DNA from: Oscillospiraceae bacterium | Lineage (GTDB): Bacteria; Bacillota; Clostridia; Oscillospirales; Oscillospiraceae | NCBI GenBank assembly: GCA_015067845.1 | Contig: SVLT01000007.1 | Location: forward strand, 1-64,000 | Direction: 5' to 3' | Length of the DNA stretch: 64,000 nt | Shown: positions 25,491 through 31,948 of the stretch, piece by piece | How the letters are laid out: every line of letters starts with the position of its first letter | Numbering within the stretch: position 1 is the first letter of the stretch | Made by a program: the position numbers and the translations under genes | Notes under the pieces: model-generated | Told to the model about the DNA's origin: nothing | What the model saw: the letters and a program-made list of their open reading frames with translations, nothing else | The model's database searches: none

Positions 25491-25883
25491 TCAACCTCCT
25501 GTGGTGATCAGATCTTTGATGCCCTCGTACCGTTTTTCGCCAATGCCTTCCACATTTTTGATGTCGGAAATATCTTGAAACGGGCCATTGGCTGTGCGAT
25601 AGTCAATGATTCGCTGTGCATAGGTTTCGCCGATGCCGGGGAGGGTCATCAATGCGAAAATATCTGCTGTATTGATGTTGATTTTGCCGTCTCCTGTGGT
25701 GGCGGAACCGGTTACATTTTGGGAAGAGGGAACGGTTGCAGATGATGAGGGGGTGGATTGCGGGGAAAGCACGGATGTTTGAATGGTCTCTCCGCTGATA
25801 TTCCGTCCCAAATACAAGCCAAACAGGAACGCGGCAAGGATCAGACAAGCACAGGCAAGGATAGAAACCGGGGTATTTTTCAT
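25491..25883 (-). CDS. ComEA-like helix-hairpin-helix DNA-binding protein
   Basis: 130 residues. An N-terminal membrane anchor (about 6-24) is followed by a Ser/Thr/Gln-rich linker (about 30-58) and a C-terminal tandem helix-hairpin-helix domain with ININTADIFALMTLPGIGE and VEGIGEKRYEGI. ComEA binds double-stranded DNA at the cell surface for transformation. The SLBB domain found N-terminal in ComEA of Bacillus is missing, so it is a short form. The ATG at 25883 follows GGAGGG; ATGs upstream are not in position. Leads the five-gene minus-strand operon. Confidence 0.88.
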   Translation of the reverse strand: MKNTPVSILACACLILAAFLFGLYLGRNISGETIQTSVLSPQSTPSSSATVPSSQNVTGSATTGDGKININTADIFALMTLPGIGETYAQRIIDYRTANGPFQDISDIKNVEGIGEKRYEGIKDLITTGG

Positions 25884-25901
25884 GGACTCGTCCCTCCTGC
25901 A

Positions 25902-25930
25902 TTGACGAACAAAATAAAAACTGATATAAT
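25902..25930 (+). promoter_or_regulatory. Promoter of the D,D-carboxypeptidase gene
   Basis: TTGACG (25902-25907), 17-bp spacer, TATAAT (25925-25930). Divergent and overlapping with the comEA promoter; the two cannot be used by polymerase at once. Confidence 0.78.
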
Positions 25931-25940
25931 GCACTTAAAC

Positions 25941-25969
25941 ATTATACACGAATTTTTATCGCTGGACAA
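25941..25969 (-). promoter_or_regulatory. Promoter of the comEA operon
   Basis: Minus-strand TTGTCC (25964-25969), 17-bp spacer, TATAAT (25941-25946). It faces the carboxypeptidase promoter. Confidence 0.7.
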
Positions 25970-25998
25970 GTCCGGTGTTGAAATATAGAGGTAGAATT

Positions 25999-27387
25999 AT
26001 GAAAAAATTGCGGATATTTCCACTGATTTTGACAATTATTCTGATGATTTCCCTTCTGAATGTGCCTGTTGTGGCCACAGAGGAAGACCCTGCGGTGACC
26101 AGCGGATGTCATAGCGTGGATGCTGCCATGACCCTCAGCACAGAGGAGAAAATCACAAAAACGGCCAAGGCGGCCATTTTGTACGAGCTGAACAGCGGAA
26201 CCATGCTCTATGCCCATAACCCCGACGGAAAAATCTATCCCACAAGTATGGTCAAGATGATGACCGTTCTGGTGGCGCTGGAAAACGCCGACCCCGACGA
26301 GACGGTGACTGTCACCCGATCCATGCGCCAGCAGATTCCCATCGGCATTTTGGGTATCGATCTGAAAACCGAGGAGGAAATCTCTCTCCGGGATCTTCTG
26401 TACTGCACCATGGTGGCCTCCGCGACGGACGCATCCGTGGTGGCGGCGATCCATGTGGGCGGCAGCATTGATGGCTTTTTACAGATGATGAACGACAAGG
26501 CGGTGGAGCTGGGTTGCCAAAATACCCATTATGGCAATGTCCACGGCCTGCACGACGAAAATACCTATACCACCGCCCGGGATATCTGCCGTATTACAGA
26601 AGCCGCGCTGCAAAATGAGGAGTTCCGTACCATGTTTGGCACGGCGAAGTATACCGTTCCTGCTACCAATAAGAGCGAGGAGCGCGCCATCAAGACCACC
26701 AACAACATGATGAATGAGGGCAACTCCAAGTATTACGACAAGCGCGTCACCGGCGGCAAGACCGGCGCGACGGACCAGGGCGGCAGATGCCTGACCCTGA
26801 CCGCGGAAAAGGACGGCATGCAGATCCTTTGCGTGCTGATGGGCGCAACGCCGACCATGGCGGAAAACGGCAGCGTGGATGCCTACGGCAGCTTCGAGGA
26901 AAGCAAAATTCTGATCGATTATGCCTTTGAGAATTTTGAATTCCGGCAGGTGTTCTTTGACGGTCAGTCCCTGACCCAGTATCCTGTCAGCAATGGCGCA
27001 AGTCATGTGGTGACCCAGGCCACCACATCCATTTCTACCGTACTGCCGATCGATGTGGATGAAACGCAGTTAAAGTGGGACTATCGACTTAGTGACAGCA
27101 ACCTCACCGCGCCTATCGAGAAGGGGCAGATTTTGGGTGCTGTGCAGGTATGGTACGGCACAAAATGTCTGGCGCAGACCGATATGGTGGCCATGAACGG
27201 CGTAAAAATTGCCCAGAGCCCCATTATTCCAGAGAAGCCGGCGGGAATGTTTGGCGGAAGCTGGTGGATAGTTTTACTGATCATCCTGGGCCTTGGAGTT
27301 TTGGCCTTTGTCGGAATCGTAGGACTGCGGATGTTCCACATTATGAAGCATCAGCAAAGACAGAGAAGAAGGAGCCGCAGAAAATGA
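25999..27387 (+). CDS. D-alanyl-D-alanine carboxypeptidase (S11, DacF-like), altered SxN motif
   Basis: 462 residues. A signal peptide (1-25) precedes the S11 penicillin-binding domain (about 48-305). The SxxK motif is TSMVKM (nucleophile Ser about residue 81) and the KTG motif is GGKTGATD. The second motif, usually SGN or SAN, is SATDA here (about 140), with Asn replaced by Thr. A C-terminal beta domain and a single membrane helix (about 422-444) anchor it. It should trim the terminal D-Ala of stem peptides, unless the change has reduced activity. AGAGGT precedes the ATG at 25999. Confidence 0.88.
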   Translation: MKKLRIFPLILTIILMISLLNVPVVATEEDPAVTSGCHSVDAAMTLSTEEKITKTAKAAILYELNSGTMLYAHNPDGKIYPTSMVKMMTVLVALENADPDETVTVTRSMRQQIPIGILGIDLKTEEEISLRDLLYCTMVASATDASVVAAIHVGGSIDGFLQMMNDKAVELGCQNTHYGNVHGLHDENTYTTARDICRITEAALQNEEFRTMFGTAKYTVPATNKSEERAIKTTNNMMNEGNSKYYDKRVTGGKTGATDQGGRCLTLTAEKDGMQILCVLMGATPTMAENGSVDAYGSFEESKILIDYAFENFEFRQVFFDGQSLTQYPVSNGASHVVTQATTSISTVLPIDVDETQLKWDYRLSDSNLTAPIEKGQILGAVQVWYGTKCLAQTDMVAMNGVKIAQSPIIPEKPAGMFGGSWWIVLLIILGLGVLAFVGIVGLRMFHIMKHQQRQRRRSRRK

Positions 27388-27947
27388 TGGATTGGGAAGA
27401 ATTGCAGGAAACCTGTATGCGCTGCACCCAATGCGGCCTGTGCGAAACACGGCACAATGTGGTTTTCGGCGTAGGAAATAAGAACACCCGGATTATGTTT
27501 GTAGGTGAAGGCCCCGGAGAGCAGGAAGACCTGCAAGGAGAGCCCTTCGTAGGCCGGGCAGGTCAGCTGCTGGACGATATGCTCAGCATCATTGACCTGA
27601 GCAGAAAGACCAATTGTTACATCGCAAATATCGTAAAATGCCGTCCGCCCCAGAACAGGGATCCCATGGAGACGGAGCAGGATGCCTGCATTGGCTATTT
27701 GATGAACCAGATCGCGCTGATCAAGCCGAAGATCATTGTTTGCCTGGGCAGAATTGCCGCCATGCGGCTGATCCGTGAGGACTACCGTATCACCAGGGAG
27801 CATGGACAGTGGGTGGAGAAGGACGGCGTATGGATGACAGCCATTTATCATCCCTCCGCGCTTCTCCGTGATGTATCCAAACGGCCGGAGACGTTTGAGG
27901 ATCTGCTTTCCATCCGGGAAAAACTGGGGCAGCTGGGCGATTGCTGA
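27384..27947 (+). CDS. Uracil-DNA glycosylase, type 4/5 (Fe-S)
   Basis: 187 residues. Four Cys likely to bind a 4Fe-4S cluster: CTQCGLC near residue 14, the Cys in VKCRPP (about 84) and the Cys in QDACIG (about 100). Catalytic motif 1 is GEGPGEQED and motif 2 is HPSALLR. It removes uracil (and perhaps other deaminated bases) from DNA. The ATG overlaps the carboxypeptidase stop by 4 nt (ATGA), with AGGAG in the preceding gene. Confident in the family; exact subtype less so. Confidence 0.92.
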   Translation: MMDWEELQETCMRCTQCGLCETRHNVVFGVGNKNTRIMFVGEGPGEQEDLQGEPFVGRAGQLLDDMLSIIDLSRKTNCYIANIVKCRPPQNRDPMETEQDACIGYLMNQIALIKPKIIVCLGRIAAMRLIREDYRITREHGQWVEKDGVWMTAIYHPSALLRDVSKRPETFEDLLSIREKLGQLGDC

Positions 27948-27955
27948 AAAAGAAG

Positions 27956-27984
27956 TTGACAATCCGCCGGAAAGCCGATATAAT
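27956..27984 (+). promoter_or_regulatory. Promoter of tRNA-Thr
   Basis: TTGACA (27956-27961), 17-bp spacer, TATAAT (27979-27984), about 14 bp before the tRNA 5' end. Confidence 0.88.
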
Positions 27985-27998
27985 AAGCGAGCGAAAGC

Positions 27999-28074
27999 GC
28001 TAGTGTAGCACAGTCGGTAGTGCATCTCACTCGTAATGAGAAGGTCGCCTGTTCGAGTCAGGTCACTAGCTCCA
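27999..28074 (+). tRNA. tRNA-Thr (anticodon CGT)
   Basis: 76 nt including encoded CCA. Acceptor GCTAGTG/CACTAGC, anticodon stem TCTCA/TGAGA with loop CTCGTAA, giving anticodon CGT (ACG codons). T-arm loop TTCGAGT is standard. Own promoter at 27956 and terminator at 28076. Its 3' half is duplicated at 28217-28237. Confidence 0.95.
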
Positions 28075-28075
28075 A

Positions 28076-28111
28076 TAAATATCCCATCCCTTCCGGGATG
28101 GGATATTTATT
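28076..28111 (+). terminator. Terminator of tRNA-Thr
   Basis: A near-perfect stem (about 15 bp, 28076-28090 with 28095-28111) with a 4-base loop TTCC. T-rich on the plus strand, immediately after the tRNA. Confidence 0.85.
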
Positions 28112-28122
28112 ATTGTGAAGAA

Positions 28123-28237
28123 CTGACTCGAACAATTAAATGCGGCGCGGATGAGCGCCGCCCGCTGCGGCTAGACGCAGCGGAACAATAATTTCCGGCT
28201 TTGCCGGAAATGCAAACGAGTCAGGTCACTAGCTCCA
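28123..28237 (+). repeat. tRNA-derived cloverleaf-like element downstream of tRNA-Thr
   Basis: The right arm (28217-28237) copies the last 21 nt of tRNA-Thr including CCA. The left arm (CTGACTCG, 28123-28130) is an inverted copy of the T-arm, so the two pair into an 8-bp closing stem. Inside are three perfect hairpins in a row (28142-28161, 28162-28183, 28192-28210). The flanks GAACAATTAAATGC (28130-28143) and AAATGCAAAC (28208-28217) recur exactly in a second element downstream of tRNA-Ser (40395-40505). No coding potential. See findings. Confidence 0.8.
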
Positions 28238-28238
28238 G

Positions 28239-28273
28239 AAAAAACCTCTTTACAAAAGTAAAGAGGTTTTTTC
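28239..28273 (+). terminator. Terminator after the tRNA-derived element
   Basis: A 15-bp perfect stem (28239-28253 with 28258-28272), 4-base loop, T run on the plus strand. It follows directly after the copied CCA. Confidence 0.85.
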
Positions 28274-28275
28274 AA

Positions 28276-28447
28276 TGAAATTCGTTCCTTACGGAACGAG
28301 TGAAATATTGCTACGCAATATGAAATACGTTACGCGTATGAAATATGCCTACGGCATATGAAGGAACGAATTTTATTTCATATTTTGCGATAGCAAAAAT
28401 ATTTCATAATCCGTAAGGATTATTTCATATAGCATAGCGATATTTCA
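28276..28447. repeat. Array of small hairpins with TGAAA/TTTCA linkers
   Basis: Four hairpins each preceded by TGAAA (28276, 28301, 28321, 28339), then GGAACGAATTT (28363-28373), which is complementary to 28278-28288, then three hairpins joined by TTTCA (28376, 28402, 28423, 28443). Stems are 5-8 bp with 3-4 base loops rich in TAC or GTAA. The second half is the mirror image of the first in linker orientation. Not a CRISPR: unit length and sequence vary. Confidence 0.8.
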
Positions 28448-28466
28448 TTAAATACAACGCTCCGCA

Positions 28467-28495
28467 TTGATTTATTTCCGCTTTTATGCTATAAT
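28467..28495 (+). promoter_or_regulatory. Promoter of the small membrane-protein gene
   Basis: TTGATT (28467-28472), 17-bp spacer, TATAAT (28490-28495), about 20 bp before the start codon. Confidence 0.75.
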
Positions 28496-28515
28496 AAATC
28501 CAAGGCGGTGATGAG

Positions 28516-28833
28516 ATGAAAAAGCAAAGAGCATTTATGATTTCGTTTTGTGCGTTATTGATTATTTTAGGATTTGTTTTTGCGATGTATTATCTCAATG
28601 CGTTTGTTTACCATACAAAGTATTTTATTTATTTGCTGTTTTCTATATTCTCGTTTGCCGAGTCGCTGTTTGTTGGTTTTTCTTTATATTTATATTTTAT
28701 GGGCTTGAAGAATAGATTTGCGACAATTATATACATAATATCAGCATTACTTGCTATTCCAGTTATGGTATTTGCTATATTTTGGTTTTTGTATTTCATT
28801 GGTATACAGATACTACCGCTTCCGCAGCAGTAA
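28516..28833 (+). CDS. Small multipass membrane protein of unknown function
   Basis: 105 residues, almost wholly hydrophobic, with three or four membrane helices (about 8-30, 36-60, 68-95). No known family recognised. GGCGGTGATGAG precedes the ATG and a consensus promoter lies just upstream, with a terminator downstream at 28872. The gene is strikingly AT-rich against its neighbours and lies beside the tRNA-Thr 3' repeat, so it may be acquired. Confidence 0.7.
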   Translation: MKKQRAFMISFCALLIILGFVFAMYYLNAFVYHTKYFIYLLFSIFSFAESLFVGFSLYLYFMGLKNRFATIIYIISALLAIPVMVFAIFWFLYFIGIQILPLPQQ

Positions 28834-28871
28834 TTTGTTTTCAGAGTGATTATATTCGTTTCATTGAGTTC

Positions 28872-28906
28872 AAAATCCTCACCCCATCCGGGGTGAGGAT
28901 TTTATT
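28872..28906 (+). terminator. Terminator of the small membrane-protein gene
   Basis: A 14-bp perfect stem (28872-28885 with 28890-28903), 4-base loop, T-rich tail on the plus strand. Confidence 0.85.
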
Positions 28907-28980
28907 TATAGATGTGGACTGACCCAAACCTCACCAAGTGTACATATCCACGTTTTTGCGTCGATTTGCGCTCCAACCCC

Positions 28981-29009
28981 TTGCATTGCAGTCGTTGATA
29001 GGATATAAT
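28981..29009 (+). promoter_or_regulatory. Putative promoter overlapping the dsdA first ATG
   Basis: TTGCAT (28981-28986), 17-bp spacer, TATAAT (29004-29009). The last two bases of the -10 are the first two of the ATG at 29008, so a transcript would start downstream of that ATG. Confidence 0.6.
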
Positions 29010-30315
29010 GAAAAAAACTATTAAGTGGGAGTTGTTCATTTTGCTGCTTGACGATCTGAAACAGTTAAAGGAAAGCTGCTGGAAGAATCCGAATTATATG
29101 GATTTCAACACCGCAGCAGAAGCCTGCGAGCTGGGCTTTGCGGATATTATTGATGCATCAAACAGACTGAAACGGTTTGCTGCTTATTTTAAGGTCGCAT
29201 TTCCTGAGACAGCTGCAGCGGACGGTATTGTGGAAAGCCCGTTCCGTGAGATCCCTCATATGAAGGAAGCAATGGAGCGTGAATATGGCGTTGCCCTCAA
29301 TGGACGCCTTTATCTGAAAATGGACAGCCATTTACCCATTTCAGGTTCCATTAAGGCCCGGGGCGGTGTGTATGAGGTTTTGAAATTCGCAGAAGATATA
29401 GCCATCAAAAGCGGTATGCTGAATATCGATGACGATTACAGCATACTGGCGGAAGAAAGGTTTTCGAAGCTGTTTTCTCAATACGCAATCGCAGTAGGCT
29501 CAACCGGCAATCTCGGTCTGTCCATAGGCATCATGAGTGCCAAGCTGGGCTTCAAAGTAACGGTACATATGTCTGCGGATGCAAGGCAGTGGAAAAAGGA
29601 TATGCTGCGCAGCAAGGGCGTTTGCGTAATGGAGTATGAGTCTGACTATTCCGAGGCCGTAAGGCAGGGGAGAATAGCTGCAGAATCGGATCCGATGTGT
29701 CACTTTATTGATGACGAAAATTCCCGTACGCTTTTCCTGGGATATTCCGTCGCCGCGCTGCGGCTCAAAAAGCAATTGGATGACTTGAAGATCACCGTGG
29801 ACAGCCAGCACCCCTTATTGGTTTATCTTCCCTGCGGCGTGGGCGGTGGTCCCGGCGGTGTGGCCTTTGGCTTGAAGCAGGTTTTTAAGGATGATGTTCA
29901 TTGCTTTTTCGCAGAGCCCACAAATGCCTGCTGTATGATTTTGGGTATGTCTACGGGCAAACACAGCGATATATCCGTTCAGGATATCGGAATAGACGGC
30001 AGGACAGTCGCAGACGGACTTGCGGTAGGTCGCGCGTCGGGCTTCGTTGGCAGACTTATGGAACCTTTCATCAGCGGCTGCTACACTATAAGCGATGTGC
30101 GTATGCACAGGCTGTTGGCGACCCTTGCGGATACGGAAAATATTTATCTGGAACCCAGTGCCCTTGCAGGTATGTACGGCGCAGTGCTGGCGAAAAGCAA
30201 TGGGGAGTTTGCGGAGTACGGCAAGCTGGAAAATTGTACCCATATCGTTTGGGCGACCGGTGGCGGTATGGTGCCGGAAAACGAGATGAGGAAATATTAC
30301 CTCGCAGGAAAGTAA
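29008..30315 (+). CDS. dsdA: D-serine ammonia-lyase
   Basis: 435 residues from the first ATG, slightly shorter at the N-terminus than the E. coli enzyme. The PLP lysine is in [14 protein letters not shown] (about residue 117) and the phosphate-binding glycine loop [11 protein letters not shown] is about 169; CGVGGGPGG follows. It deaminates D-serine to pyruvate and ammonia. The first ATG overlaps a -10 box and has no ribosome site. A TTG at 29041 has GGGAG eight bases before it and may be the true start; the protein would then begin [11 protein letters not shown]. Single gene with a terminator at 30334. Confidence 0.93.
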   Translation: MKKTIKWELFILLLDDLKQLKESCWKNPNYMDFNTAAEACELGFADIIDASNRLKRFAAYFKVAFPETAAADGIVESPFREIPHMKEAMEREYGVALNGRLYLKMDSHLPISGSIKARGGVYEVLKFAEDIAIKSGMLNIDDDYSILAEERFSKLFSQYAIAVGSTGNLGLSIGIMSAKLGFKVTVHMSADARQWKKDMLRSKGVCVMEYESDYSEAVRQGRIAAESDPMCHFIDDENSRTLFLGYSVAALRLKKQLDDLKITVDSQHPLLVYLPCGVGGGPGGVAFGLKQVFKDDVHCFFAEPTNACCMILGMSTGKHSDISVQDIGIDGRTVADGLAVGRASGFVGRLMEPFISGCYTISDVRMHRLLATLADTENIYLEPSALAGMYGAVLAKSNGEFAEYGKLENCTHIVWATGGGMVPENEMRKYYLAGK

Positions 30316-30333
30316 ACCAGCATATCTATGTCA

Positions 30334-30376
30334 AAAGGACGGTGACTGATTTTGGTCACCGTCCTTTCTTTTTTAC
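30334..30376. terminator. Terminator between dsdA and the ECF operon
   Basis: About 13-bp stem (GGACGGTGAC with GTCACCGTCC at the core), then T-rich tails on both strands. It ends the dsdA transcript and the long convergent minus-strand operon, overlapping the last codons of the EcfT gene. Confidence 0.85.
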
Positions 30377-31254
30377 AATGCTTTTCTTGCCTTCCAAAAG
30401 CGGTACTCCGTCCACAGCTCCAAGCCCAGCGGCATCAGGCAAAATACCGCATAGCCTATGTAAAACAGGTAGGACATAGAGGTGATCGGGGTCATGATGA
30501 TTCGGGGATCGTAGAGAATATCCGTCTGCTTCAGCATTGCTGCCATAAAAACCACGGTCAGGCAGGCAAAATTTCCTATGACATAGGCCCGGTCACGGTT
30601 GTCAAAGCGATAGATGGAAAAGGCCTTTCTGCCCCGCAGCGAGCTTCCCCGGCTGCGCATAGATTCCGATACCATCGTCAAAGAATCAATGGTCCAGGTT
30701 ATCAGCATGGAGAGAATACGGATGCTGTTACGCAGACGCTGAAAGACATTTCCTTGATTTGAACCCCTGCCAATGCCTTGTTGTGCAGTATTGATCTTCC
30801 TTGCTTCCTTTTTGATTCTCGGCACCATCCGTAAAATGATTGCCAAAAACAGTGAAAGACGGGGACTGACCTTTCCGAAAAGGTATACCACCTTGTCTGT
30901 GGTGAATACGGAGTACACGCAGGAGAACCAAATCAATGCACCGGCTACCACAAAGCCTAAAACAAAACCGTAGACAATGCTTTCCAGCGTTATGTTGTTG
31001 CCGATGCTGTTTTGCCACAGTACGGTTACACCAAAATGCGTGTAGCTGCTGTAATATAAGGCATACGCCGCCACAAGTGGAAGCAATACGATATTGAACA
31101 CCAATGCTTTCCATCCGTTTCGCTTGATGCTGTAAACAAAAGCGCAAGCAAGGGATATCATCAGAAAAATCGGATGCTGAAATAGGATCATCCCGGCAAT
31201 TACGGTAGTGAAGTAGAGAAAATTCACCGCCGGATGGCATTTTTCAAATCCCAT
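30373..31254 (-). CDS. ECF transporter transmembrane component EcfT, second copy
   Basis: 293 residues with about six membrane helices. The cytoplasmic coupling motif is SMRSRG (about residue 205), the Ala-Arg-Gly-type motif by which EcfT contacts the ATPases. The N-terminus CHPAVNFLYF matches the start of the other EcfT at 33576 (YHPAVNFLFF), so the two are paralogues. It overlaps the S-component stop by 11 nt and is the last gene of the operon. The system may need both T components or swap them. Substrate predicted as cobalamin or a corrinoid by riboswitch context. Confidence 0.85.
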   Translation of the reverse strand: MGFEKCHPAVNFLYFTTVIAGMILFQHPIFLMISLACAFVYSIKRNGWKALVFNIVLLPLVAAYALYYSSYTHFGVTVLWQNSIGNNITLESIVYGFVLGFVVAGALIWFSCVYSVFTTDKVVYLFGKVSPRLSLFLAIILRMVPRIKKEARKINTAQQGIGRGSNQGNVFQRLRNSIRILSMLITWTIDSLTMVSESMRSRGSSLRGRKAFSIYRFDNRDRAYVIGNFACLTVVFMAAMLKQTDILYDPRIIMTPITSMSYLFYIGYAVFCLMPLGLELWTEYRFWKARKAL

Positions 31255-31948
31255 TTTCGTCCTCCGTCATGCCATATTTGACTTTGATCCGATCCAGCTT
31301 ATCCAGAAGCGGTCTTCCAAACAGCAGCATAACCAGTACAGAACAAACGGCTTGGCTGAGATTAACGGGAAAACCGGAAAGGAAGGTTGCAATTATGGAA
31401 TCCCAGTTGATGGTACTCACCATTAAGAAGATGTGAGAACAGTCCAGCAATGGACCGACCCAAAGGATCGTTGCCAGAAAACCGAATACAGCCATGACCC
31501 AAGGCTTGTGAGGAAGCCTGCCTTTGGCAAAACAAAAGCCAGCCAGCATACCGCCTGCACCGTAAGCCATCATCTGCCAAGGTGTATATGCGCCCTGCCC
31601 GTAGAAAAAGTTACTGCCGAAGGCGGAAATGGCGCCGATCATAAAGCCTGCTTCCGGGCCAAAGGCAATACCGCTGAGCATAATGATCGCGAAAATTGCC
31701 TTGAAATTAGGGATGGGAATCGCTGCACGGCCTGCAATGGCGATGGCGCACATAACCGCGATCACCACCAGCTCTCTTGCCTGAGGGCGTCTGCCCTCAA
31801 AGGCCATGAAGAAGGGGATCATCAGTTCAATGATGATAGCTGTGCCGGTGAGGTAGTAGCCGCGCCCCGGCAGTTTGCTGCCGAAAAATAAGGTAAGAGG
31901 AATCAGCAAAAAGAATACGATCAAGGTGGCGATGTTTGACTTTTTCAT
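31244..31948 (-). CDS. ECF transporter substrate-specific component (S component)
   Basis: 234 residues, about six membrane helices. Features typical of S components are the small-residue-rich helices with AIAGRAAIPIPNFKAIFAI and the FGPEAGFMIGAISAFGSNFFYGQGAYTPWQMMAYG stretch, given here as short parts of a longer run. The S component binds the substrate and delivers it to the AAT module. Its gene sits under tandem cobalamin riboswitches with DUF4430 and propeller proteins, so cobalamin or a precursor is predicted. The start at 31948 follows GAGGT; an earlier ATG lies in the ATPase gene. Confidence 0.82.
   Translation of the reverse strand: MKKSNIATLIVFFLLIPLTLFFGSKLPGRGYYLTGTAIIIELMIPFFMAFEGRRPQARELVVIAVMCAIAIAGRAAIPIPNFKAIFAIIMLSGIAFGPEAGFMIGAISAFGSNFFYGQGAYTPWQMMAYGAGGMLAGFCFAKGRLPHKPWVMAVFGFLATILWVGPLLDCSHIFLMVSTINWDSIIATFLSGFPVNLSQAVCSVLVMLLFGRPLLDKLDRIKVKYGMTEDENGI

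Noticed and set aside
28054..28237. Prophage or island attachment site at tRNA-Thr
   Set aside because: No integrase, and a matching structure after tRNA-Ser with that tRNA's own sequence points to a different kind of element.
28276..28447. Possible CRISPR array
   Set aside because: Units differ in length and sequence, each is a hairpin, and the linkers are only 5 nt; there are no cas genes.
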